In this document: in pieces, positions 1-11,004 of the stretch
How positions within the stretch are numbered: position 1 is the stretch's first letter
Layout of the letters: each line of letters starts with the position of its first letter
Assembly (NCBI GenBank): GCA_031772625.1
Contig: CM062816.1
Span: 828,426,556 to 828,490,555 of the forward strand
DNA from: Pinus tabuliformis
Lineage: Eukaryota; Streptophyta; Pinopsida; Pinales; Pinaceae
DNA: 64,000 nucleotides
Direction of reading: 5' to 3'
Translations under genes and position numbers: made by a program
Notes under the pieces: generated by a model
The model's input: only the letters and a program-made list of their open reading frames with translations
The model's database searches: none
What the model was told of the DNA's origin: nothing

Positions 1-1244
1 AGTTGAACTTTACATCAAAATAACATTCATCAACCCTCAACCTTCTATCTTCTGGATATATATATAAAGGTTGATTACAAACACAGTCTGCTATGTTATA
101 CGAGGAAGGATCATAATGGACCAACAACCACATTAATTCTTTGGAATGGACCTCTGCCATGATCTGACTGTGCCTATGCATGAGTTCAACCTTCTCTGAT
201 GTTCTGTAGTCCTTCTCGGGCAGGTGGAGTGCTGTATGAGTGAAAATCCATAAACTGGTAAATTCCGTTGACTGCTCGAACTCTGCCTTTTCCTCTTCAG
301 CCATGCTTTCCTTTAAATGCAGTTGTTGAAGCTTTATTACGCAGGGTACTGTATTCCGGCCTACTTCTTCCCTCGGGTACACGGGGCAGGCTATGAACAG
401 AGACAGAATGGCGAAGACATGACTGTGACGGGGACAAGGCTTGGCCGTTGGATCGCATGGATCAACGGCGAGGATCTGTCGGAGGGGAAAATTAGGCAGA
501 AGCGGGTCAAACAGGTGTGGGCCGTCGGATCCTGAAATTGAACGGTGGAGATTAGATTATGGAGGCTATCGAGAGGTGACACGGAAGGAGCAATGTGAGC
601 CGTCGGATCGCAATTGGGCAAATCCGATGGTGATCGGGCGTGAAAAACACGCTGATGATAACTGGCGAGGAAAGACAGTTTCGGGGACGGGCGGTATTCC
701 CCGCACCGCCTTTGGACCTACGGAAGTTTTCGTATATGGTTGCGTGATCTAGTCTTTGCGCGACACGTGGCTGAAGTGACAGGCGGGAAATCACTTTCCC
801 CGCGAATTAACGGGCGGGCAAGTCGCGCGATCTGGAGGAGCGACTACCGTCCGATCGTGCGACGGACGGTAGATGGCGAGGAACATGCACGACGTTTAAT
901 CGTGCAGGAAAAAGGGCTACGACTGTTGGATCACGACGCTCAACGGCTACGGTTGCGAATGCAGCAGAGGCTAATATGGGCGCGGTTTCATGGGTTAAGC
1001 GCCCGGGGACAAAGAAAAGCGAGTTTAAGGGGAAAAAGGATTCACACTGAGTTTCGAAAGAAAACAGGGAAAATGGGGAAAAAAGAGGTTTAAGGAGGAA
1101 ACAGAGAAAGCGAGGCTATGGAGTGTAAGGGAAATGGAGGGGAGTGCGGAAAAACTACTGCGAGCACCTTTTCAGCATAAACCAATCACCAGCCCCGAAA
1201 TTGACCTTCAATCGCTGAAGCTTGTAGCAGAGCTAATAGTAACA
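1..1244 (-). mobile_element. Partial LTR, family S, cut by window edge
   Basis: Read on the minus strand this matches the solo LTR at 24851-26536: the complement of 1-110 corresponds to 25840-25970 and the complement of about 310-350 to about 25630-25650. Its minus-strand 5' end is TGTTACTATTAG at 1244, comparable with TGTTAGCTATGC of the solo copy. The window edge lies inside the LTR, so its 3' end and any internal region are not visible. 400-1000 is GC-rich and repeats CCGT(C/T)GGATC-like words. A run of TATATATATA at 57-67 is a possible minus-strand TATA element. Several plus-strand ORFs here are unlikely to be genes because the sequence aligns as an LTR. The LTR abuts coding sequence of element A, so it was inserted into that element. 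Confidence 0.75.
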
Positions 1245-2796
1245 AATATGAGTTCTTGTGAATTTAATATTCAAGAAAATATTAGAGGCTGAGCAACAAG
1301 CTGAACAATATCGACACTACAAGAATGCTTGAAGCAAGAGTCTGAAAGGGCACTAAGAAAGAAATATTCTGTCATAGAGGATGAACTATTGAAGTTCAAA
1401 ACTAGGTGGCATATACCTTGTGTAGGCGACTTGAAGAAGCTCATATCTAATGAGTTTCATAAAAGACCATGTTCTAGTCATCCTGATTATAAGAAAATGA
1501 TAACCACCATGAAGAAGTTGTATTATTAACCAAGTATGGAAAAGGATGTGACAAGGTACATCGTCAAATTCTTGGAGTGCCAGTAGGTGAAAGTTGAATG
1601 TAAACACCCATAAGGATTTCTATAGCCAATTCCCATTCTAGAGTGGAAATGAGAAGTCATTTCCATCACTTTCATTATTGGGTTGCGAAAGACAGCTAGG
1701 CAACGTGATGCCATAATGGTGGTGGTGGATAATTTGAGCAAGGTAGCTCACTTTATAGATGTTAAATCCATTGATAAGGGAAGTAATATTGCCTAGACTT
1801 TTATAAAAGAATAATGGAACTACATGGAGTACTCAGGAAAATTATTTCAGATTGGGATGCTAAGTTTACATCCAAGTTTTGGAATGAACTATTGGCTGGT
1901 TTTGAGACAAAATTAGCCATAACATGCCATACTCAGGTAGATGAACAGATTGAAAGAGTTAATAGAGTGTTGGAAGACATGTTGAGAATGTAAGTCATGC
2001 ATCAACCAAGGAGGTGGGAATAATTTCTTCCTTTCGTTGAGTTTTCTTACAACAATCGATACCAAGAGTCATTGAAAATGAGTCCATTTGAAGATTTTTA
2101 TGGGATGAAATGTAACACTCCTATTAGTTGGAATGATCCAGTGAAAAGGGTGCATATTAAACTTGACATGTTGAATGAGTTGGAACGTGAAGTGGTTTCT
2201 ATTAAACAAAAAATGAATATAGCTCAAGACAGAGAACAGAGCTATGTAGATCAACGAAGGGCGCACAAGGAATTTCAAGTTCGAGATCATGTGTATCTTT
2301 GTCTCATACCAAGAAAGAGTTATTTAAGGATTAGGTAATGTGCTAAGTTGGAAACACAATTTTTTGGGTCATTTAAAATTATGGAAAGAGTGGGGCTAGT
2401 GGCCTACAAATTTGCATTGCCACACACAATAAAGGAACATGGTGTATTTCATACTTTTTTGAATAAAAAGTAGGTACATGATGCTAATCATGTTGTTGAT
2501 TGGTTTGTGGTATAGGGGGAATTTAGGGGAAAATTCTAGCGAAAGCCACTGTGCATTCTGGATCGAAGGCAAATCATGCTCCAGAATCAAGTAATCAAGT
2601 AGGCCAAGGTGTAGTGGAGGCACTTTGGACCAGATGAAGCCACATGGGAGATGGTTGAGTAGATGAAGGTATCATACCCATTTCTGTTTACTTGATAAGC
2701 AAATGTCAATATAATGTAAATGTAAATGAATGTAAAGAGTGGTGTATGTAATCTCATGTAAATTTCGTGTTCAGGTATAGATAAGGGGGTGGGGTA
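1245..2796 (+). pseudogene. Chromovirus integrase/C-terminal remnant (element A)
   Basis: This is the 3' end of a Ty3/gypsy polyprotein, which would have inserted retroelement cDNA into nuclear DNA. Joining frames gives the spacer after RNase H, the zinc-binding region (HKRP near 1460, ending FLECQ near 1570), the catalytic core (VVVDNLSKVAHF near 1720; KIISDWDAKFTSKFW near 1840, where the second Asp is kept; VDEQIERVNR near 1940), then MSPFEDFYGMKCNTPI near 2080 and FQVRDHVYL near 2275. The end, ILDRRQIMLQ to EATWEMVE and YPFLF (2540-2690), is the tail typical of chromodomain-bearing chromoviruses. Many stops and frameshifts make it non-functional. Reverse transcriptase and everything upstream are missing because the family S LTR begins at 1244. 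Confidence 0.85.
2779..2796 (+). promoter_or_regulatory. Polypurine tract of element A
   Basis: AGATAAGGGGGTGGGGTA lies immediately before TGTGACAACCC. A G-rich purine run directly 5' of a TG dinucleotide downstream of integrase is the expected plus-strand primer site of an LTR retrotransposon. Confidence 0.75.
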
Positions 2797-3842
2797 TGTG
2801 ACAACCCTATAGCTAATCCCTCTTGTAAATATTATTATGAATTGTAATTCATGTGAATAATGTGGAAATGTAAACACATTGACTAGCTAAGGAAGTGGAA
2901 ACGAATTCAGAAGACTAAGGAGGAGGACTTTCTTGTAAACCCCAAACCTTGCATTTATTTTTATCACCTAAATCCCTATTGGTTTGATGGCCCTATTGTT
3001 TAAACATCTAATGGAGGAAATGGGCCTCCTATCAAGAGGATGAGTATGTAGGCTTTCCCTCGTAGATTGTGTTGACAGGGTCAACACACGAGAGTAAGTT
3101 GGAGAAGAAAAGTCCTGACGAGGAGAATTGGAGGGAGAGTCTAGATTGATGCACATCCCTGTATTAAGCAGGAGGATAATGGGGAAGCAAAATGGAGTGT
3201 GGCAATGGTTGTGGTTTGCTTAGAAGGATTGAGTTCTTTGAGAACCTATGTTCCACACTCATGGGATAGATTCCTTGAGCTTTTACTAAGGCATGGGTTA
3301 TGTCCACATATTGATTACGGAGGCCTGAGTTGTACTTGTGCATTGTGTTACTAAGGATTGTGTCTGTGTATTGTTTTATTGAGGCTTGTGTGTGCTCTTG
3401 TGTTTCATGTGTCAAAAAGGTTCCAACGAAATGGTGATACTCAGGTGCTATTTGAGTTGATAAAATCGCTTGGGCTTACTCGCTAATAAACACCCGAGTA
3501 GTCACTTTCCTTGGGGCTGATAAACCAATAAAAAGTCATTGGGTTGAGAAACTACAATCTAGGCTGAGATACCTAGGTATTGGCTAGGACTGATAAACAC
3601 CAAGTGTAGCCTTGGGGCTAATAACACTTATGCTAGCACCCACTGATAAACTACCTTGATGAGTGGGCTCTTCACCCCTACAATAGTTAATTTTGCTGAT
3701 AACCTCCCCTTTTACATATATGGTCCTTCCCTAGAATTAAAATGAGAATCTTTGTGCTTAGCTTGAACCCTTGTGGTTGTTGTGTAGATTGATGGAGAGT
3801 CACTATGGTGTTACAACTAGGCGCTGTTGAGAAATCACCTGA
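2797..3842 (+). mobile_element. 3' LTR of element A (first part)
   Basis: Starts TGTGACAACCC just after the polypurine tract. A TGTTACA at 3809-3815 could be its end (inverted match to TGTGACA), giving about 1.02 kb. Alternatively the LTR continues through the insertion point of element B (GAAAT at 3843-3847) and resumes at 12439. No second copy of this LTR is in the window, so the 3' end cannot be fixed. The stretch has no convincing coding capacity and repeats CTGATAAAC-like words (3480-3660). Confidence 0.65.
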
Positions 3843-3847
3843 GAAAT
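3843..3847. repeat. Left TSD of element B (GAAAT)
   Basis: GAAAT directly before TGATCC. The identical pentamer follows the other end of the element at 12434-12438. A 5-bp duplication is normal for Ty3/gypsy integration. Confidence 0.85.
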
Positions 3848-6364
3848 TGATCCATATTGTTTTACTTCAAGGATGCATTCATAATTTCATTTTAAAGAGC
3901 ATGTAACCCTAAGTGCATACACATAAAAGAATAGGAAAATAAAAGGCAACCATAAAGAGAAAGGGACACAAAAATTTGATAACAGAGTTAATCCTGCTCG
4001 AATATGTCTCTGGACCTTTCTCAAAGTGGGGAGGCATTTTCATTAATCTCAGAGAAAATAAAAAAATGCATACATGGAAAAATTTACACCTTATACCTGC
4101 AATGGCCTGAAAATGCACAACTCTGCTTAATAAATGGACAAAACAGTTGGATTTGTGGAGAAATTTTGTGAAATTTGACTATAAAGTTGACCCAGTTCTG
4201 TTACAGTGACCTCTATTGACCTCTAGGGAATCTAAAGATTCCCTGCAAGATTCTCTGTAGAAATTCCCCTTCATGGAATCTCTCAAAAATGCGTCCATAG
4301 AGGGCATGATTCCAACCTTGGAAAGTTTCCACAGGTCGCATGCTCCATTCAGTTCCACTCTCCCCTCGACGCTCGGTGTTGTGAGAGGCTTAAATACAAA
4401 TATGTGGGCAGAGGTTTCAATACAGCGCCAGTTGGCGCATTATTTGGAGCCCTCAAGTGGGGTTTTTGGTGACCCATAGGTTGTGAGTTTGACCGACGGT
4501 CCTCCATTGTCGTGTTATGAAATTTGAACTATGCATTGGTTTTATGGTTTGGCATCATTATTTATTTGGGCACCAGTTTTGGTGCTGCTGACAACCATTC
4601 CAGGTGGGTTCGACTCACGTCGGTGCCTGCTATATTATATGTGTGTGTGTGTGTGTGTGTTGGGGTTAGGTTGGCGGGGTTTGACCGTCCGCCACCTTGC
4701 CCATTTTTTATTATTTTTTTGAATTCAAAAGAAAAGGGCACCAAAATCATCGCCAAATTTTTAGATGTTACCATAAAAATTAAATAAGCGACAATTTGGT
4801 CACTTCTATTTGCTAAAAAGTGCTAAAATGTAGCTTAATTAAGAAAACAACTTATTGCCAATTGGGTGCCATGAAGCACGTTATGATTGGTGCATACCGT
4901 TGACTGGGCTGCCGATTGTGCTGTTGATGTCATCATCTGTATGACTGACATCATCTTCCATGTGTTGTTCCTTGATTGGCCATCTGCTGACCATATTACC
5001 ACGCCATCATGGTGAGATCAACATCTGTACTGCTGACATCACCATTTGTACAACTGACATCATCATCCGTACTGCTGACATTTGCTGCCATGTGGTGTTA
5101 CACCGGACAAATCCCTCTTGCAAACAAGAGTGATCTCCCTAGATCCTTGACAGAAACTAGAAACAAGCAAGACAATTGAACTGACTCTTTCCCTAAGTTG
5201 GACTTGTTTGAATTATAAGAATTAAGGCTAATGGATGAGCCTCTTACCTATTTCACGAAATGCTTGATGAAGATCCCTTCTTGTGATTTAATGCAGATCC
5301 TCAATGCTTGACAAGACCTACAAACATAAACGATAAAAGGATCAAAAGCATATGCGATATAATAATCCAAACAAAACTTAACCTAATGATCAAGGAATTT
5401 AGGAATTGAATTTGCCTTCATAAACATTATAAACAATTATAAAACATTCATCATTCCAATAAGACAAATCAATGGGAGAAAGTTTTCATTTGAATTAATC
5501 AAAGATAAAGAGCATCCTTACAACCTCCACCTTGATGTCGTGAGGTTCCTCCCAAATGCCTTCAATCTCCTCCTTAGATGACAAGCTTTCCAATCTCAAA
5601 CTAACAACATAAGTTTATCTTCTCTGAGTTCTGACCTTCGCAATCCCTTTACCCTCTAGTCATTTTATGGGCCAAAAGGAAGAAGTTTTAGATGCAAAAG
5701 AGGAGGATGAGATCCCTTAATTGAGGGATTAGATTTCCATGAGGAAAGGGATTAAGATGCACCATCTGAGGGTTATAGTTCAAATAATCATCACCTGGAA
5801 GCTTTCAGTTGGGAAATATTCAACCAACTATGTTTCTAGAATGTACTTTTTATTTTTACTTTCTTGAATTCATCTGCGTGGGTTAATAGTGGCAGACAAA
5901 GCGCATATCTACACTGTTCTCAAAGTTAAATCGCATATCTACACTATTCTCAAAGTTAAATCTAACGAATGCACGGGAAAAGATAGGAAAATCAGTGCAG
6001 GTGAAACTTGACAAGGTGTGACAGCTATTTTCCCCAAATTTCTCATCTACTTCAAGATATTTTTGGTTGTTTGACTTCTAAGGGAGTTCATTCAAGCACG
6101 TTCATAGATGGTAAGAGACCCATAAACTGATCAATTGTCATGGCGACAAATTGACATGTAACACGTGGCAGCCCGTGGGTCCTGCCTGCAAAATTTTTAG
6201 ATGTTTCTCAAAAAATTCAACAAGCCATAACTTTCACATATGGTGTTGGATTGAGGTGTCATTCACACTGTTTGATTCAAGATGACAAGATCTTCAATTT
6301 GACATAAGTTTCACGGAGTTTTGGGGACTTAAAAAATTTGGCCTTTTAGGATCCTCCTAGTTCA
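3848..6364 (-). repeat. 3' LTR of element B, interrupted by a solo LTR
   Basis: Aligns colinearly with 11005-12433 from TGATCCATAT to CTAGTTCA, except for an extra block at 5096-6163. A (GT)n run at 4639-4660 replaces a (TA)n run in the other LTR (11815-11834), so the site behaves as an LTR-internal microsatellite. 4900-5090 is built from repeated CTGACATCATCATCTGTAC-like units. The ORFs here are spurious. The integrase stop codon (TAG) lies in the first bases of this LTR. Confidence 0.85.
5096..6163. mobile_element. Solo LTR inserted in the 3' LTR of element B
   Basis: The block starts TGTTACACCGG and ends CATGTAACA, so its ends are inverted (TGTTACA/TGTAACA). It is flanked by TGTGG (5091-5095) and CGTGG (6164-6168), a 5-bp TSD with one mismatch. 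The homologous site in the other LTR (near 12230) lacks it. There is no internal region or coding capacity, so it is a solo LTR of 1068 bp from a family not otherwise seen in the window. Orientation is not determined. A 28-bp stretch ending TCTCAAAGTTAAATC is duplicated at about 5911-5961. Confidence 0.8.
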
Positions 6365-7640
6365 TTCCTAGAAAGTGGGGGAATTTCTCCCTAACTTTCT
6401 CCTTTTCAATCCAATGCGCCTTACTTGGATGCATCTCCTTGAAACCACTATGAAGGTACTCCATGTCTCCCCATTGTGAAGTCCTAGTACTCTTGTGAAG
6501 AATGATGTATTTAGGTAGTTTTTCTAAATACTCAAGGGCAAAATTATCCACCGAACAAACCTGTCCAATATCCTCGGCTTCCATGATCAAAGGAGGCTCG
6601 TAGAGCTTCAAGTTTTCAACATTCACCACTGAATACATCTGCATGTATGCTGGAAAGTCAAGATGAAAACCATTCTCTCCAATCTTCTCCAAGTTAGTGG
6701 AAGTACCACATCGAATTGGTCTCAATTTCTTGCCTTCCCCTTTCATTCTGTCCTTGTTGATATGAAGCCACACCCTGTCTCTAACCTGGAATTGATGATC
6801 AACTTGGTGCTTGTCATGTTGAGCCTTGTATTGAGTTTGAATTTTATCCAATTTTTCCTGTGTTGCCTAGTTAATCATCTGGATTCGCAAGATGAACTCC
6901 TGTTCCTTTTCCCTGTCACTTGGTTCACTAGATTCCTCATCTTTCCCAAAGACCATGTCTAAGGGATCCTTCCGAAAATATCCAAAACATGTCTCGAACA
7001 GTGAGCTCTGGGTGGATGAATGCATGGCCATGTTGTATGCATGCTAATGCACGTAAGGAACTTTCTCATCTCATAACTTGGGAAGCTTGCCACAATAGCC
7101 CCGAAGCAAGTGAATCATTGTGCGGTTGACAACCTCTGTTTGTCCGTCGGTTAGTGGATGAAATGTTGTGCTCCTCTTCAATTTGGTGTCAATCATTCTC
7201 TACAAGCTTATCCAAAACTCCCCAAGGAATCGGGAGTCCCAATTAGATATAATGGATGTGGGGAACCCAAACTGAACCCACACATTGAAAGAAGAGTTGA
7301 GCAGTTTGCTTTGCAGTTATCTGCTTTTTACATGGCATTAAGATACACACCTTACTAAATCGATCCACTACGACATACAAGTAATCATGACCTTTCCTAG
7401 ACATAGGAAATCTCCCAACAAAGTCCATAGACACACTTTCCCAAGGACCACAAGGAACAAGGATTGGTGTGTAGAGCCCCAATCTTCTACTAGTAGTCTT
7501 GCAAACAAACACATCACATATCCCTTTACATATTTTGATTTAATTTCTTTCATGTGAGACCAATAACAGAACCTTTCAAAATGATGCAAGGTTCTTCATA
7601 CTCAAAAATGACCTGACATAAGAGATGCATGTGCCTCTCT
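6357..7640 (-). pseudogene. Integrase of element B
   Basis: Minus-strand integrase pieces. The catalytic core is clearest at 7512-7243: PCGPWESVSMDFVGRFP with the first catalytic Asp, then YLYVVVDRFSKV. Further frames give fragments of a PQTDGQTE-like motif near 7160-7130. The longest clean part (6851-6357) runs from DKIQTQYKAQHDKHQ through VRDRVWLHINKDRM (the GPY/F-type region after the core) to a basic tail with HWIEKEKVREKFPHF. The zinc-finger part near 7600 is badly decayed. The reading frame ends in TAG overlapping the LTR start, so little or no non-coding DNA separates pol from the 3' LTR. Multiple stops and frameshifts are present. Confidence 0.85.
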
Positions 7641-7869
7641 GATCACATGGATTCTTTCATTGGTGGGAATACAAAGCTTGCCAAGATGGTACAAAATTTT
7701 TCCCTGCAAATGGTATTTGTCTACCTATGATCCATGGGTTAGCTTTTCATAAATATCCTTGAAATATTCATCAAAAACATATTTCTCAACGTAACTTTCA
7801 CGAGACAAAGAAGCATTTTGCAAAATAGTAGAAGCTGAAATAGGAGAACAAGAGAGAATATTTTCTACT

Positions 7870-8970
7870 TTGTTTCTAGTGTCCTTTATGCACTTTATTA
7901 CCAAGTGAAACCATTGAACAAATCCCATCAACCTAAAATGATGTGCCTGTTGCAACTTGGTTTACAATTGGAGGTACTGTAAGGGCTAGTGATTTGTGTG
8001 AATAATTGTCTCCTTACAAATCAAGTAGTGTTTCCACTTCTTCACGCTTTGCACCAAAGCATACAACTCCTTTTCATAAGTGGGGTAATTCACAGCAACT
8101 TGGGGGAATGTCTCTAAATGGTAACATACCAGTTTCCTTTGATGCATCAACACCACACCCATGGCGTAACAACTGGCATCTGGTTCAATTTCAAAAGGCT
8201 ACTGGAGGTCAAGCAAGGCCAAAACTGGTGCGGTACTAATCTTCTCTTTCAGGCTATTGAAAGCATTTTGTTTCTTTCCTCCCCACTAAAAAGTTTGCTT
8301 CACACTTGTCAAAAAATTCAAGGGAGATGCTATGAGGGAGTAGTTGGTAATGAACCTTCTCAAATACTACATTGCACCTAAAAAGCTGTGAAATTTTGTA
8401 ACATTTATAGGATTAGGCCAATTAACAATCACATCAAATTTTGAAGGGTCAATTTTCAACTGTCCTCCTCCAACAATATGACCTAAGTAAATCAAAGAAG
8501 TCTTACCAAACTCACACTTGGACACTTTTACATACAATTTTTCTAAAAAAAAAACACCTTTTTAACATGACTCACATGATCTTACCAAGTTCTACTGAAA
8601 ACAAGTATATCATCAAGATACACAAGCACAGAAAGTTTGAAAATATCATTCATCACCCTCATAAATGTGGTTGGAGCATTGCATAGTCCAAATGGAATCA
8701 CCAACCATTCGAACAACCCCTTTTTCATCTTGAGTGTAGTTTTTCACACATCCCGTCTGCAATTATAACTTGATGATAGCTGCTGTGCAAATCTAATTTT
8801 GTGAAATAGACAACATTTTTCAACTGATCTAAAAAATCATCAATGCGAGGGAGAGGGTATTGGTTTTTTACGTAATCTTGTTGAGTTCCCATTAGTCCAT
8901 TCACATCCTCCATGTGCCATCCTTCTTTGGCACCAACACTATCGGTGAAGCACATGGAGAAGAGATGGGC
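7870..8970 (-). pseudogene. Reverse transcriptase and RNase H of element B
   Basis: On the minus strand, VPKKDGTWR near 8940, then QYPLPRIDDFLDQLK and YFTKLDLHSSYHQV (8880-8760), then [19 protein letters not shown] near 8690-8640, then the RT active-site box YLDD at 8620-8609. RNase H follows at about 8250-7870: EPDASCYAMGVVL (first catalytic Asp), NYPTYEKELYALVQ (Glu), and HTNH, where the usual Asp of HTDH has become Asn. Several frameshifts and stops separate these blocks. The product would have copied element RNA to cDNA and degraded the RNA strand. Confidence 0.85.
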
Positions 8971-9167
8971 CTTATGACCCCTTGGTTCAAGAATTCCTAC
9001 ACCTACTTCTTGATCTCCTCCATTTCAACAGATGAAAACTTGTACATAGCCGCATTAGGTAAAGGAGCATCTTGTTGGATATTAATTTCATGTTGGATCT
9101 CTCTTTTTGGAGGCAACTCGATTGGTTCCTGAAGCATCCCACCATAGCTAGAAACAATTTCATACAA

Positions 9168-9686
9168 TTATTTCTTGTGAGTGGGATCACAACCTTGGAA
9201 AGCTTTAGATTCTTCTGCATCCTTTGCTCTCACAACCATGAGCATGCAACCTTTGTTGGAATTGATCAATCTCTTCATTTGACATGCACTAACAAGATTT
9301 GCACTAATCTTCACACGATAAGCCCTGACAATATACTCCACCTTATCTTTTGTGAGGTGGTATTTGTTTTCATGCCAGAAGAAAATTGCTTTCTTGTCAT
9401 ACAAATATGGACTCTCCAACACAATGCCATAAATATCCAAAGGTACAACATCAAGATCAACCTCATCTACAAGTTTTGATGCAATCACAAACTTAACCCT
9501 ACATTGCTTGGTTACATGCAATTTTGCTTTGTCACATACCCAACCAAGTGGGTAGGGTTTTGGATAAGGCTTGGTCTCCAACCCTAACTTTTTAACAATG
9601 GATTCTGAAATCAAGTTTACTTGAGAGCCAGGGTCAAATAAGGTTTCCACTTTAGTATGTTTCACCACAACCCTAATATGGAACAA
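9168..9686 (-). pseudogene. Aspartic protease of element B
   Basis: An open minus-strand stretch of 172 codons. LFDPGSQVNLISESIVKKL (residues about 16-34) is a retropepsin active-site region in which DPGS replaces the usual D(S/T)GS. The catalytic Asp and Gly are kept and the residue after Asp is Pro, which would be expected to hamper catalysis. PYPLGWV and LDVVPLDIYGIVL follow as in chromovirus proteases. It lies between gag and RT as expected for a gypsy polyprotein. The first Met is unlikely to be the native start because the domain is cleaved from Gag-Pol. Confidence 0.8.
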
Positions 9687-10022
9687 CTCACTCCTCTTCC
9701 AATCATCAACAAGAGACTCATTTGAAGAACTTGAACTTGCATGAATTTCAAAATTTGCATTATCATGAAGAGAATGGCCACCTTATATGCCCACTGTTGT
9801 GATCCGTGTCTCGTCATTAGAGTTAAATCCAAGGTCTTGTTGCACAGTTTCCACCGTCTTTTGCGTGCCCTTTCCACCAAATCTCTTTGCCTTCAATTCT
9901 TGATGCAACATCCAACAATGTTCATCGTCATGGCCTTCCTTCTTGAAATGTGTACAAAATGGATTTCCTCCTTCTTCCTTCTTGGTTGTAACTTCCTTCT
10001 TGTCCTTTCCCTTGCCTTTTCC

Positions 10023-10958
10023 TTAGAATTTGCCATTATGAGGTTTCAATGATGATTTCTTGGGTTGATATTCCAAGTCATGTTTACCCCTCCTATCAAT
10101 ATGGATGACCTTCACACTGGCCGCATTAATAGTAGTAGGCTCAAACAACAATAAAGAATTCCTAATATAGCTATGGAGTGCACCAATATACTTTGTTACA
10201 TTCTCAGGTGAATCTAATGGAATGCCCAAGTTTAAATCTTGTTTTCTAAATTCCTCTATGAATCTTTGCACACTTTGGCCCTTGCCTTGCCTCAAATATC
10301 TCCATTCCATTAAATCCTCTTGTTGATTGCCCGAAGGATAGAATTGATATTTCAATGTAGAAGCAAAATTAGACTTGGAGGAAAGGAGATTACCCGAATG
10401 TTTACTACCTTTCTGCAACTTGCTTTCCCACCAAACAAGAGCAGTGCCACTCAGCCAAAGAGATGCTAATTGGACTTGGCCTCATTTTCCTCAATCCACT
10501 GAATCTGACAATATACTTCAATATGTCTGATCCAATTTTTTAACTTCTTAACATTACATTCTCCGTTATATGTGGGAAAATCAAACTTTACAAATAACCT
10601 AAAAAAGATTTTTAGAAGCATTTCTATGATCCTTGTTAGAATGATGAGAAGAGGAAGAAGAAGAGATTTCACTGGAATATGAAGATTTGGTTTTAGGAGG
10701 CTCTCCTCCTTTTCCTTGATTTATCGAGGCATGATCATATGGTTATTTCTTCTTCTCCTTTGCCATTGTCTTCTCATATTCTGCAAAAATTTTGTCAACT
10801 TTGTTGACCATATTGTAAAAGGCCTTGAGAAAATTTCTCTCTTCCTCCAATTGAGCATCTTCATCTTCTATTTTCTATCTTTGTTTTGAACGCCACGCTT
10901 TTGGATCAAAGGAATTAAGTTTACCTTCACCTTTTTGGAGCTTGTTCCTAGTTAACAT
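10023..10958 (-). pseudogene. gag of element B
   Basis: The likely start is the minus-strand ATG at 10958-10956, about 30 nt after the PBS. The N-terminal part is charged (KLQKGEGKLNSFDPKAWR) with an acidic, coiled-coil-prone stretch. The retrotransposon gag core follows: FPTYNGECNVKKLKNWIRHI near 10580-10520, FYPSGNQQEDLMEWRYLRQG near 10340-10280 and QSVQRFIEEFRKQDL near 10270. In-frame stops near 10870 and 10740 and a break near 10440 disable it. A zinc knuckle is not clear; the tail is basic (KKSSLKPHNGKF). Capsid formation around the element RNA is the expected role. Confidence 0.8.
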
Positions 10959-10988
10959 TCACTCATGCAATCCACATCAAGAAGACCT

Positions 10989-11000
10989 GCTCTGATACCA
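10989..11000 (-). other. Primer-binding site of element B
   Basis: The minus strand reads TGGTATCAGAGC, the classic complement of the 3' end of plant initiator tRNA-Met. It lies 4 nt inside the 5' LTR end at 11005, so it fixes element orientation and LTR boundary. Confidence 0.9.
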
Positions 11001-11004
11001 AACT

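Noticed and set aside
317..1093. Several overlapping plus- and minus-strand ORFs in GC-rich DNA, resembling a small gene cluster
   Set aside because: The same sequence aligns as an LTR with 24851-26536, where the frames are not conserved.
4524..4787. ORF with a VCVCVCVG stretch, looking like a Cys-rich peptide
   Set aside because: It is translation of a (GT)n microsatellite inside an LTR; the sister LTR has (TA)n there.
8006..9479. Plus-strand ORFs of 70-135 codons
   Set aside because: They are antisense shadows of minus-strand RT, RNase H and protease of element B.
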